Below, piece after piece: positions 36,729-45,009 of a stretch of 47,147 nucleotides of DNA; positions within the stretch are counted from its first letter, which is position 1; each line of letters opens with the position of its first letter. Origin of the DNA: Caldilineaceae bacterium bin5 (lineage in GTDB: Bacteria > Chloroflexota > Anaerolineae > Caldilineales > Caldilineaceae); contig MPML01000034.1 of the NCBI GenBank assembly GCA_002238445.1, positions 1 through 47,147 of the forward strand. The letters run 5' to 3'. Under the pieces are notes generated by a model. It made no database searches and was not told the DNA's origin. It saw only the letters and a list, made by a program, of their open reading frames with translations. The position numbers were made by a program, and so were the translations under genes.

Positions 36729-36804
36729 GGCGCCTATAGCTCAAAGGCAGAGCGTCTGATTGTGGATCAGAAGGTTGCGGGTTCGAGCCCCGCTAGGCGC
36801 CCCA
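36729..36804 (+). tRNA. tRNA-His (anticodon GTG), CCA encoded
   Basis: The extra G(-1) at 36729 pairs with C73 at 36801, the histidine identity element. Acceptor GCGCCTA/TAGGCGC, anticodon stem TCTGA-TCAGA with loop TTGTGGA (GTG), T arm GCGGG-CCCGC. CCA is encoded at 36802-36804, unlike the other five tRNAs here. The 3' part (36755-36801) is repeated, degenerate, at 42950-42996. Confidence 0.96.
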
Positions 36805-36908
36805 GGTCTTGGGCTGTGTCTCTCATCTTGGTGTTTGGGGGGGCACGGCTCTTGTTATTTCTGGTTGTAGGGATTCGGAGAAGTCGTGGACAGTTCTGCC
36901 CATTTTGG

Positions 36909-37106
36909 TCAATGAGCCTCCGTCGTGCCAATGGTCGGTAACGGGATAAGGGTCGACTCGTAACCGCGGTCCCTCATTTGGAGAATGCAATAGTCGACCG
37001 CTCGCCGCACGAACTCGGTGGGGTTTAGGCCGGTTTGGCGTTTCAGGTCTTCCAGCTGCTCGAGCTGCTGCTGTGTGAATTGTATCTGCGCGATCTTCTT
37101 TACCAT
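36909..37106 (-). CDS. Small ribbon-helix-helix protein (CopG-like)
   Basis: 65 residues. The pattern KIAQIQFTQQQLEQLEDLKR, then GLNPTEFVRRAVDYCIL, fits a ribbon-helix-helix DNA-binding domain: one beta strand, two helices and a NPTEFVRRAV second helix. Such proteins are dimeric regulators or antitoxins. The ribosome site AAAGGAGG is 5 nt before ATG 37106, strong support for a real gene. No toxin partner is adjacent. It is divergent from the OLD nuclease gene (about 210 nt between) and could regulate it. Confidence 0.75.
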   Translation of the reverse strand: MVKKIAQIQFTQQQLEQLEDLKRQTGLNPTEFVRRAVDYCILQMRDRGYESTLIPLPTIGTTEAH

Positions 37107-37317
37107 TCAGCCCTCCTTTCGGATTTAACGTCCGCAAGTAGGATTCTAGACAAAAACATCTTTGGCTCGATGTACGGAAAGGCCATTAATGGCCTCGCAG
37201 GTACTTGGTGACTTAACTCGAAAGGCCAGCGCAATGGCGGCATCCTCCCCGACTCGTAGTTCAAGCCTCAGGACCCTCTTCCCGAATTCTGACGCAACTG
37301 ATGACAGAGGACACTTG

Positions 37318-38991
37318 ATGAAACTTAGAAGAGTAGAAATTCACAACTTTCGCGGATTAGTCGAACTAGATGTCGTATTGGATGATTACAGCTTACTGGT
37401 GGGTCCTAATAATGTTGGGAAGAGCACCGTAATTGATGCGATTCGCGCTTTTTACGAAAAAGATGGGTTTAAGTTCAAGAAGGCGCACGATATGCCCAAG
37501 CACTTCAAATGTGATGAGTCGTGGGTAGAATTGACGTTTGAGTTGACCGCTGAAGAACACGATTCACTGGCAGATGATTACAAGGTGCAAAATCGGCAGC
37601 TTCGCCTTCGAAAGTACTTCATTTCGCCTCACAAGCTAAAGGCCGGTGTAATCTATGGCTACAAAAATGGCAACGAATTATCAGAGGATCAGTTTTACGG
37701 TGCAAGAGACGTTCAACATGGAAAGCTGGGAGACATTGTATACATACCAGCAATGAGCAGTGTGGACGAACACACAAAGCTCAGTGGACCTTCCGCTCTT
37801 CGAGATCTACTGACCAACATAATGGAAAAAGTCGTAAGGGACGGAAGAGCATTTGACGATTTTCATAAGAACTTCCAACAATTTTCGAAGGAAATTTATC
37901 AGGAGTCCACTGAAGACCAACGCTCTCTTGAGGGATTGGAATCTAAACTCAACAAGATGCTGATCCCTTGGAAGTCAGAATTTAGGCTCAACTTTCGACC
38001 ACCATCGGCTGCTGAGACCATAAAGTCATTACTCGATTGGGATTTGGTCGACAAGTTTCATGGTCAGGAACAAGGTATAGAGTATTTTGGATCAGGTTTT
38101 CAAAGGCATTTCATTTTTTCACTTATTCAACTTGGTTCGGATTATGCGGGGGAAAGACCAAGTGGGAGGTCCAAAGACTTTTCACCGTCCCTTAAGCTTC
38201 TTCTTTTCGAAGAGCCTGAGGCTTTTCTGCATCCACCTCAGCAGGAAGTCCTCGCGCGAAGTCTCATGAGACTCGCATCTTCCGACGACTCTTGGCAGGT
38301 AATCTGTGCTACACACTCCTCGAACTTCGTGAGCCGGAGCACTAGAAGTTTTCCGTCAATTGTAAGACTGCGAAATTCCCCTTCTACTGGTGCTTTTGAG
38401 GCGTACCAGATTGATACTGCTCAGTGGGACAATATAGTTGACGATAATCAGCAGATAAATGCGATCGTTTCGAACACTAACCCAGATGACAGTGAACCAG
38501 AGATGGAGTCTGTCAAGTATTTCCTTTGGCTCAATCCACACCGTGCCAATCTGTTCTTTGCAAATCATGTCTTGCTTGTCGAGGGGCCTACCGAGGTCGC
38601 CCTAATCAATCGGCTTGTGGACGATGGGATGATCCAGGAAGCTGAAGGAGGATTCTATGTAGTCGATTGCATTGGCAAGCACAATGTTCATAGATTTATG
38701 AAACTGCTTTCTGCATTGGGAATATCGCACAGTGTCATCCATGATGATGACGGCAACCAAGATCAACACAGAAATATTAATCAGCTAATCCATGATTCGG
38801 TCGATTCAACTTTCACACATTGCGTAGAACCCATTTCGGGTAGTACCGAAAGCATGTTAGGGATACCGGAGGGGAAACCGAAACACCGTAAGCCACAAAA
38901 CGTCTTATATCATTATGAGTCTGGTCAAATCGACCAGAGTAAGATAACTGATTTTTGTGCATTGGTAGAGTCTTGTCTCCCCCTATCCTAA
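37318..38991 (+). CDS. OLD-family ATP-dependent nuclease (ABC-type ATPase plus TOPRIM)
   Basis: 557 residues. N-terminal SMC/RecF-like ATPase: RRVEIHNFRGLVEL, Walker A GPNNVGKST (29-37), signature-like GSGFQRHFIFSL, Walker B LLLFEEPE (294-301) and H-loop ATHSSNF. C-terminal TOPRIM nuclease: VLLVEGPTEVALI with Glu422 and HDDD at 475-478. OLD proteins cut DNA in phage defence; GajA of Gabija is a relative, but no UvrD-like GajB follows. The frame is open upstream to 37162; ATG 37318 is chosen because the fold starts there and AGAGGA precedes it by about 7 nt. GC content is low compared with flanking genes. Confidence 0.88.
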   Translation: MKLRRVEIHNFRGLVELDVVLDDYSLLVGPNNVGKSTVIDAIRAFYEKDGFKFKKAHDMPKHFKCDESWVELTFELTAEEHDSLADDYKVQNRQLRLRKYFISPHKLKAGVIYGYKNGNELSEDQFYGARDVQHGKLGDIVYIPAMSSVDEHTKLSGPSALRDLLTNIMEKVVRDGRAFDDFHKNFQQFSKEIYQESTEDQRSLEGLESKLNKMLIPWKSEFRLNFRPPSAAETIKSLLDWDLVDKFHGQEQGIEYFGSGFQRHFIFSLIQLGSDYAGERPSGRSKDFSPSLKLLLFEEPEAFLHPPQQEVLARSLMRLASSDDSWQVICATHSSNFVSRSTRSFPSIVRLRNSPSTGAFEAYQIDTAQWDNIVDDNQQINAIVSNTNPDDSEPEMESVKYFLWLNPHRANLFFANHVLLVEGPTEVALINRLVDDGMIQEAEGGFYVVDCIGKHNVHRFMKLLSALGISHSVIHDDDGNQDQHRNINQLIHDSVDSTFTHCVEPISGSTESMLGIPEGKPKHRKPQNVLYHYESGQIDQSKITDFCALVESCLPLS

Positions 38992-39025
38992 GAGCAGGGA
39001 TAAGTCCTGATATTCTTGTGAGTAA

Positions 39026-39265
39026 GTTTGTAGTTTTTCCTGGCGTGGAGCGGATAGGACTGCACCCGAACGAAGTAGGCACGACCGGCTGAATCACAAG
39101 CTGAGGCGCAAAAATGACGAAGACGGCCCGATTTGGTTAGAATTCGACACACTGGGCGATGACCCTGTCCGGCACATTCTTGTTAGGCCCGTGTTCGTTT
39201 ATGGACGTGGCCCATGTCTACTCTTTGTACTTGGTTATGTGGCAAATGAGTCCCAGTGGTTCTAA
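39026..39265 (+). pseudogene. Possible gene remnant without a start codon
   Basis: An open frame of 79 codons between the OLD and DUF6602-like genes, ending at TAA 39263-39265. Its last 60 residues look protein-like (KLRRKNDEDGPIWLEFDTLG, then ILVRPVFVYGRGPCLLFVLG), with balanced composition, but there is no plausible start codon or ribosome site. It may be the 3' end of a lost gene. I do not recognise the family. Confidence 0.35.
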
Positions 39266-39302
39266 TGGCCAAGAGTATATTACTTGAGGTAGAGAATAGA
39301 AT

Positions 39303-40304
39303 ATGGAAGAGAAATTCGACGTAAATTGGTTTATCTCTCGTATTGGAGAAAGGTTGGTCCAGAGTTTCGAAGACGCCAGAGCGGCCACTTCACCTGGAGC
39401 AGTTGGAGAAGCTATGGAACAACCTGTCAGGAAACAGTTAGAGCAGATACTTCCAAGGGGAATTGGGGTAGGGTCTGGATATATATTTGATAGCAGTGGC
39501 ACGACCAGCCGACAGACTGATGTAGTCTTGTACGAAAAAGAGTTTTGTCCGGTATTCACTATCAATAATGCCCCAGAGACAACCTACTATCCATGCGAGG
39601 GCGTTATTGCAGTAGGGCAGGTGAAGAGCATTCTAACCAAGCAGTTATTAAAGGAAGAATTCGAAAAGATTGCATCTGTGAAGCGGCTACAGCGACACCC
39701 AGTGCATCATTTCATGCCTCATCCCACGACTGGAGCCCCAATTCCCCTTGAGAGAAGCTACGGCAACGTGCAATCTCCTTCGCGGATCGATGTCAGTGAA
39801 AGAAGCGAGGCTGACGAAACCAGACAGGTCCTTGGCTTTGTATTAGCCGGTGAAGCGAGAATGCAAAGTGGCACATTTATGGATGCATTTCTAGAATTCA
39901 CTCGTGAAACCGGTGAACATCTGTCCCCTAACATCGCGGTCATTCTAGAAAGAGGAGGAACGTTAACCTGGGGCAATATTTCGACACGACGGACCGAACG
40001 GACGGGGCCGAACAATGCTGGAATGTATGGTATGCTTGAAAGAAATGATGGCCCTCTGAAATGGCATCACTCTTGGTCGGCACAGAACGCTGAAGTCTTG
40101 TATTTCACAGAGAACGGGGAGCCATTCCGCGCCCTGATTCAATGGATTCATGAATTGTATCGAATAGGGAAAACGAGCGATTTCCGTGCTTTTTATCGCT
40201 ATTTCCAGAATGACAGTATTTCCTCCGCTGCTCAACAAGAGTTCAGGCCTAAGAACGGAATGGCTATTGAGGAGTATCTCAAGACTAAGAACCTGGTATC
40301 TTAG
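39303..40304 (+). CDS. DUF6602-like putative PD-(D/E)XK nuclease
   Basis: 333 residues. The first 115 match the DUF6602-type pattern: a helical start, GAVGEAMEQPVRKQLEQILP, GVGSGYIFDSSG, SRQTDVVLYE and CEGVIAVGQVKS. This is the core of a restriction-endonuclease fold with Asp73 and the (D/E/Q)xK strand at 106-108. The usual Glu is Gln106 (QVK); Mrr-type nucleases also use QxK, so activity is possible. The C-terminal 150 residues are not recognised. It follows the OLD nuclease on the same strand and is 41 nt before the next nuclease-like gene. Confidence 0.75.
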   Translation: MEEKFDVNWFISRIGERLVQSFEDARAATSPGAVGEAMEQPVRKQLEQILPRGIGVGSGYIFDSSGTTSRQTDVVLYEKEFCPVFTINNAPETTYYPCEGVIAVGQVKSILTKQLLKEEFEKIASVKRLQRHPVHHFMPHPTTGAPIPLERSYGNVQSPSRIDVSERSEADETRQVLGFVLAGEARMQSGTFMDAFLEFTRETGEHLSPNIAVILERGGTLTWGNISTRRTERTGPNNAGMYGMLERNDGPLKWHHSWSAQNAEVLYFTENGEPFRALIQWIHELYRIGKTSDFRAFYRYFQNDSISSAAQQEFRPKNGMAIEEYLKTKNLVS

Positions 40305-40345
40305 AGAGTCGCTCGAACGGACGGCGCTCGGAAAGGATTATTTCG

Positions 40346-41239
40346 ATGTTGTTTTCCTGTGTCCCAGAAACTGGCGGGTGCGAATGGGCGAATCTTAAGG
40401 GTTTTGTGGCCCAACTCAATTCAGAGCTTGGTACTAAGTACGAACGTACTGCTTGTCTTGACGTTGAAGAGCGAAATGTCAAAATGCCAGAAATCTTACT
40501 AGAGGCCCCGGGGTCGCCCCCTCTGGTGGTCGAAAACAAGGTTGTAGCGTGGCCCGAAGACTATTGTCGTCGGCATGAGAGTTTCCACACTTTCGTCAAT
40601 CAATTTGTTGGAAGTCTACGAAGGACTAGCATTGGCTTCAACGGCTCGCCTTACAAGTTGAGCATTCACGAGGATTCTCTTGACGGAATGAGACTTAACC
40701 AGGTTAGAAGCCTAGCTGATGAATTGGCACGTCAGGTTCACGCAAGAGAGGACGAAGCAAAGAGTAAGAAAGGCGCAAAAGGGAGTCAGCCGATTACATG
40801 GCATTTTGGCTCTCGGAATCCTGAAGAGTGGGGAGAACCTGCTTCCAGTCGCGCTATAATGGTCGAAACGCAGGGGAGTTTGGAGCCCGTTTGGGAGTCG
40901 GGAGATTTCAAAATCACCGATGAAGAGTCGCTGTTACAATTTGTGGAGGCAAGGAACCAGGCAGAAGAGGCGAGAAGACTATCAGCCCTTAAGGGTATAG
41001 CAGCCAGTTTGGATGAAGCGATGAAGAGAGCAAAAGGGAAATTTGAGAAGTTTGATGGTCACACGAAACTACTCCTTTTGACATTTGTGGGAGATTCCTC
41101 CAGTGGCATCTCCGTCAAAGATATAGGTGGGCTAGTTGTTGCGGCAGAATTGCCCACGGAAATCGACGAAGTGTGGGTGGCGTACCCCAACTGGACTAGC
41201 CAGTGGGATTACGAATACGCGTGGAAGCGTATGCGATAG
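40346..41239 (+). CDS. Uncharacterised protein with PD-(D/E)XK-like motif
   Basis: 297 residues, no named family recognised. At 48-65 it reads PEILLEAPGSPPLVVENK: an acidic residue, a turn, a hydrophobic strand and E-N-K, the layout of a PD-(D/E)XK nuclease active site (Glu49/Glu53, Glu63, Lys65). A charged helical part (about 125-150) and a long helix (about 200-240, AEEARRLSALKGIAASLDEA) follow. GGAAAGGA precedes ATG 40346 by 8 nt. Its 41-nt distance to the DUF6602-like gene suggests one operon, probably restricting foreign DNA. Confidence 0.7.
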   Translation: MLFSCVPETGGCEWANLKGFVAQLNSELGTKYERTACLDVEERNVKMPEILLEAPGSPPLVVENKVVAWPEDYCRRHESFHTFVNQFVGSLRRTSIGFNGSPYKLSIHEDSLDGMRLNQVRSLADELARQVHAREDEAKSKKGAKGSQPITWHFGSRNPEEWGEPASSRAIMVETQGSLEPVWESGDFKITDEESLLQFVEARNQAEEARRLSALKGIAASLDEAMKRAKGKFEKFDGHTKLLLLTFVGDSSSGISVKDIGGLVVAAELPTEIDEVWVAYPNWTSQWDYEYAWKRMR

Positions 41240-41627
41240 GTGTTTGACTTCTTAAGCGACATGCCGGAAGGATGAAGAGGACGCCGTGCATAGCTTATGT
41301 CACTTTCTGAATCCACATAGCGCTGGTCCGGGACGAATTGTCCGTATCCCTCGGTGCCTGCGGTGGCGCTTTTGAGGCAGAGGGTAGGCTGCGGTTTACG
41401 GAACGCGATGGCGTATCTCTTTGCTACTCGAGCTAGGGGTGCTGAGACCACAACGAGCCCGTCTTTAGACAGGGCTCTCTTGCTCCCTGCGACCTGCTAG
41501 GAGTTGTCCTCTACAGCGTCATACTGGGTTAAAGGGTTCAATCTTGATCAACACAATGCCCAGGAGCAAGCTCAACGGTCTAAACTTGCCTTCAGAAACA
41601 TAAACGCATGATAGGAGGAATAGAACA
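41240..41627. other. Intergenic region in the island
   Basis: A 388-base stretch with one hairpin (separate entry) and the ribosome site of the next gene. I see no convincing gene; short minus-strand frames here have no ribosome site. Confidence 0.45.
41455..41477 (+). terminator. Hairpin downstream of the nuclease-like genes
   Basis: GAGCCCGTCT (41455-41464) pairs with AGAC-A-GGGCTC (41467-41477), ten pairs with one bulged A and a tiny loop. TCTTGCTCC follows, weakly T-rich. Confidence 0.45.
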
Positions 41628-41996
41628 GTGAAAAGAGATTGGGAACTTTGCCGAAAGATTCTCAAACTAACCGAGAGTTACGAGAAGATTCCACGACCAG
41701 GTATCCCGACAATTGAAGGATACGGGGAAGAGCAGATAGGATATCACTGTTACCTTCTGGACGACGCTGGGCTCCTGGCCGCAGGTAACTTGGGACTGCT
41801 GAATATGAGTTGGGGCTATTACCCACGAAATCTCACATCAGCAGGGCACGATTTTCTGGAAGCGGCTGAGGCACCGGGTGTTTGGCAACGGACTTTCGAG
41901 ACTATAAGGGAAAAAGCCCTTCCGACTACTGTGGAGGTAGTTAAGGCGATGCTATTTGAAGTTGTCAAAAGTTCAATGTCGGGATCGGGACCCTGA
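41628..41996 (+). CDS. DUF2513-family protein
   Basis: 122 residues. It fits DUF2513: MKRDWELCRKILKLTE at the start, IGYHCYLLDDAGLLAA, then NLTSAGHDFLEAA and VWQRTFETIREKA. The fold looks like a winged helix; members are common in phages and mobile islands and their function is unknown. The start is GTG 41628, fixed by AGGAGG about 9 nt before it. Confidence 0.8.
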   Translation: MKRDWELCRKILKLTESYEKIPRPGIPTIEGYGEEQIGYHCYLLDDAGLLAAGNLGLLNMSWGYYPRNLTSAGHDFLEAAEAPGVWQRTFETIREKALPTTVEVVKAMLFEVVKSSMSGSGP

Positions 41997-42049
41997 ATTG
42001 CGCTTGACTCGTCTAAAGGGAATCTCCGCCTCGTCAATCACTCGCCGAC

Positions 42050-42235
42050 GTGCAAGACATATTTTCCAACCAGAACTTATTATTTGCACTTGCACTGATT
42101 GGTGCTTTGGGCGCCTTGATTCCTCTGCTCAAATGGTTGATTCGGCATTTGCGAACCCTCTCTGACATCGTAGGTTGGCAAGGATTCCTTGCCAACCTTC
42201 TATATTTAGCGACTATCGTATTTGTCTCTTTGTAA
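42050..42235 (+). CDS. Possible small membrane protein
   Basis: 61 residues with two hydrophobic segments (LLFALALIGALGALIPLLKW and FLANLLYLATIVFVSL) joined by a basic loop. It would start at GTG 42050; no ribosome site is visible. The amino acid pattern is coding-like, but it could be a fragment. Confidence 0.35.
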   Translation: MQDIFSNQNLLFALALIGALGALIPLLKWLIRHLRTLSDIVGWQGFLANLLYLATIVFVSL

Positions 42236-42464
42236 CAGATTCGTTTTTTGAATCCCTGTGGGCAGTCGTGTTGCTAAATATGTTTGTTCAAGTCCTAGTT
42301 CATGCGATTGCGCGATTAGTGGAGAGTACGAGTTCGTAGTAATCGCCCGTCTCGCTGACTATTGTAGTAGAAGTCTAGACGGATGAAGTGCGAAGTTGGT
42401 CCCTAATACTGGACCAACCGGGAAAACCGGTCAGGCGACAACCTTGACATCAAGGGTGGCGTTT

Positions 42465-43004
42465 ATGACAGGTAGGGCACATGAGCACACGTTGAATGTT
42501 TGGCTGGCTTCTCATTTGCAAAAACATGGTTTGGACGCCCAACCCGAGGCAAAGAATCCAGGGAGCCGCCGTCTTGATATAGAGATAAGAATCGGACCAC
42601 TAGCTATTTCTGTTGAGGCAGAGCACAGGCAAAGTCCCGCGAAGAAGTTAGCCGCCATTCAAGATGCTGACGCTTGGCTAACACAAAGGTTGGTTCAATG
42701 TTCAATCGCTGTATGCTATTCAGAAGGAACAACTGAGGATTCATAGCTTTCGACTCTTTTGACTCGGCCGGTACCCGAATCTGCCAAACCTATTCCCGTG
42801 GTAGCACATTGGAGCGCAGGAAATATCGAACAGCTAGTATCGGTTGTTCGCGTTACCACGGCAAATCTCGACTGGATAAGATGTGGGGCGGGCGTGAAGG
42901 GGTTGGGCGAATCAGGAGGCGTGAAAAAACTGCTGCGGGACCCGAAACATCTGGCTGTGGATCAGGATCCAGCCAATTCGAGCCCTGCTAGGTGTCAATT
43001 CTGA
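42465..43004 (+). pseudogene. Broken nuclease-like gene running into the island's right end
   Basis: From ATG 42465 the frame encodes a PD-(D/E)XK-like start: HTLNVWLASHLQKHGLDAQP, RRLDIEIRIGPLAISVEAEH, LAAIQDADAWLTQRL. It stops at TAG 42744-42746 after 93 codons, yet the same frame stays open and protein-like beyond it (PVVAHWSAGNIEQLVSVVRV) until TGA 43002-43004. The final 18 or so codons are the tRNA-His-like repeat, so the natural C-terminus is lost. It is either a pseudogene or a gene read through at an amber codon; the former is more likely. Confidence 0.6.
42950..42996 (+). repeat. Degenerate copy of the tRNA-His 3' part (putative att site)
   Basis: Aligned without gaps to 36755-36801, 34 of 47 bases agree, including TGTGGATCAG, TTCGAGCCC and GCTAGG. 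Most single differences outside the T-stem are transitions. The orientation is the same as the tRNA. It has no 5' half, so it is not a whole pseudo-tRNA. Confidence 0.75.
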
Positions 43005-43178
43005 GTATTCGCAACCAATTTTCCACTTGCAGTTTCTGCGTGACCTTAACTTTGGCCAAGGCTGAGGTAGATTTAAGCCGGCCTAGGCTCTATCAGGTCG
43101 AGAATTCTCAACAGGCCGATAGGCATTCTCCCGTTCGAACAGTCCGTCTCCACTGTCGTAAAACACCTTCACCCTGAC

Positions 43179-44060
43179 TCACTCGTCCAGTTTCCCCATC
43201 ACCGCTAACGGCGTAGCCGCCAGCAGACCGCCATCCACCGGCATGATAACGCCGGAAATCCAGCGGGATTCGTCGCTGGCGAAGTAGAGGGCGGCGTAGG
43301 CTACGTCCCAGGCCGTGCCCTCTGTGCCGAGGGGGCCGATTTTGCGGCGCCGCTCGCGTTCCTCGTGGGAGAAGCCGGCGGTGAAGGAGGCGTGAACGTG
43401 GCCGGGGGCGATACAGTTGGCGCGAATGTTTTGGCGGCCGTGGTGAACTGCCATCAGTTTTGTGAGGGTAGCGAGTCCCCCCTTGGCGACGGAATAAGGT
43501 ACGTTTATGTAGGCGCCGGCGAGAAGCCCGTCGATTGACGAAATGTTGATGACTGAGCCGCCGCCGCTGGCGGCCATGTGGGGCACCGCGTACTTACATA
43601 CCAGCACCGCGCCTTTCAGATTCACGTCCAAGGCCACGTTCCATATATCCTCTTCGAATTGTGTCACATCGCCGCTGCCGGCCGTGCCGGCGTTATTGAC
43701 AACGATGTCGAGGCTGCCGTAGCGGTTAACACACTCTGCGGCCAAGTCCTGGCATTCATCCTCGCGTGTGATGTCCACTAGAACTGTGGAAGCTTCGCCT
43801 CCACCTTCTTCGATCACTTTGACAGTGGTTGCGGCCCTTTCCTCGCTCAGATCGGCCACCACGACGCGAGCGCCCTGGCGGGCAAAGAGAACCGCGGTGG
43901 CATAGCCGATCCCGGGTTGTGAACGCTCGCGCGATCCGGCGCCGGTGACAATCGCGGTCTTGCCAGCCAGCCTGTCCCCTTTGGGCGGGAGCTCGGTATG
44001 TACTGTCAAGGCAGTCGGGTCTCCGTTGGTCGTTGCGGCTGCTGAGAGTAGAGTGGCCAC
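43179..44060 (-). CDS. Short-chain dehydrogenase/reductase
   Basis: 293 residues, classical SDR with an N-terminal tail of about 30. The NAD(P) loop has an insertion: TGAGSRERSQPGIG instead of TGxxxGIG. DIVVNNAG, the catalytic Ser (NISSIDG), Tyr and Lys (PYSVAKGG) and the C-terminal ISGVIMPVDGG are normal. It is the last gene of a three-gene minus-strand run with a sugar isomerase-like gene and another SDR, so an oxidoreduction on a sugar, polyol or related alcohol is likely. Confidence 0.88.
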   Translation of the reverse strand: MATLLSAAATTNGDPTALTVHTELPPKGDRLAGKTAIVTGAGSRERSQPGIGYATAVLFARQGARVVVADLSEERAATTVKVIEEGGGEASTVLVDITREDECQDLAAECVNRYGSLDIVVNNAGTAGSGDVTQFEEDIWNVALDVNLKGAVLVCKYAVPHMAASGGGSVINISSIDGLLAGAYINVPYSVAKGGLATLTKLMAVHHGRQNIRANCIAPGHVHASFTAGFSHEERERRRKIGPLGTEGTAWDVAYAALYFASDESRWISGVIMPVDGGLLAATPLAVMGKLDE

Positions 44061-44117
44061 TGGGGCAGAGAGGTGGTTATCTTCACGGTCCTACTGACAT
44101 TCTGAATGCTGCTGGGA

Positions 44118-44957
44118 TCATGGCTGCCCGAGCACGTCCGACAGATAGCGGGCCTTGGTAATGCTTACAACCTCATCCGGGTCGCGCTGCCACCAGTTGC
44201 GCTCGGAGAAGATCTCCACTTCGCGATAGCCGGCATAGCCGGTCGCTTCGACCAGGCGGCGAATGCGGCCGATGTCGATGACGCCGTCGCCCATCATGCC
44301 GCGGTCGAGGCGCAAGTCGGTCGTGTTCATCAGCCAGTCGCATACGTGGAAGGAGACAATGCGGCCGGCTGCGCGCTGGAGTTCATGTTCCAAATTGGGG
44401 TCCCACCAGACATGGTAAACGTCGACGACGATGCCCAGTTCCGGGCCGGCATCCAGCTCTTCAATCCAGTCGTTGGCCTGGCTCAAGGTGGAGAGGCAGG
44501 AACGGAAGGCGCATATCATCGGGTGTAAGGGTTCCAGAGCAAGGGTTACGCCTGCCTGCGCGGCGTAGGGCAGGACGTCGGCCAGGCCCTCGAGGCAGCG
44601 CACGCGGGCCGCGGGCAGGTCTTTTGAGCCTTCGGGAAGGCCACCGGCGACGAAGACGAGGCACTCTGCACCGAGCTCTGCGGCCTCGTCGATGGCCCGC
44701 CTGGTATCCTGCAGGTTGGCCTGGAATCGTTGCGGGTCCGAGTCGGTCAGCAGACCGCCGACGCAGTGACTTGTGACCTTCATTTGGTGATCGCGGAGGG
44801 ACTGCCGGGCGGCGGCCACGCCAACCTCGTGCAGTTTGTCGCGCACGATGCCAATCGCATGGACGCCGTGGCGGGCGTAGCCTTCGATCGCCTGGGGCAG
44901 GGACCACTGGTGCAGGGTGGTGAATTGGTTGATGGCTAGTTTGCTGAAGTCGCTCAT
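44118..44957 (-). CDS. Sugar phosphate isomerase/epimerase-like TIM barrel
   Basis: 279 residues, AP-endonuclease-2/xylose-isomerase-like barrel. Seen: FTTLHQWSLPQAIEGYARHG, the metal-ligand Glu in VTLALEPLHP, VVDVYHVWWDPNLE, VSFHVCDW and the last ligand region REVEIFSERNWW. These proteins isomerise or dehydrate sugars and inositols. Spacing to its neighbours is 57 and 52 nt, so the three genes are probably one operon. Confidence 0.88.
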   Translation of the reverse strand: MSDFSKLAINQFTTLHQWSLPQAIEGYARHGVHAIGIVRDKLHEVGVAAARQSLRDHQMKVTSHCVGGLLTDSDPQRFQANLQDTRRAIDEAAELGAECLVFVAGGLPEGSKDLPAARVRCLEGLADVLPYAAQAGVTLALEPLHPMICAFRSCLSTLSQANDWIEELDAGPELGIVVDVYHVWWDPNLEHELQRAAGRIVSFHVCDWLMNTTDLRLDRGMMGDGVIDIGRIRRLVEATGYAGYREVEIFSERNWWQRDPDEVVSITKARYLSDVLGQP

Positions 44958-45009
44958 CGGCGCCTGCCCTCACAGTGGCGCGGCCAATCAGGTGGACCTG
45001 CTGGCGGGG

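Larger units (their letters stand above)
36805..42996. mobile_element. tRNA-His-associated genomic island, decayed
   Basis: It begins right after tRNA-His and ends in a degenerate direct repeat of the tRNA 3' part. It is clearly more AT-rich than both flanks and carries an OLD nuclease, two or three nuclease-like genes, a DUF2513 protein, an RHH protein and gene fragments. No integrase, relaxase or phage structural gene is seen, so it would no longer move by itself. The duplicated tRNA end is the usual footprint of tyrosine-integrase insertion; that reading is inference. Confidence 0.65.

Noticed and set aside
37318..38991. Gabija (GajA) assignment for the OLD nuclease
   Set aside because: No UvrD/PcrA-like helicase gene follows; only the OLD family assignment is supported.
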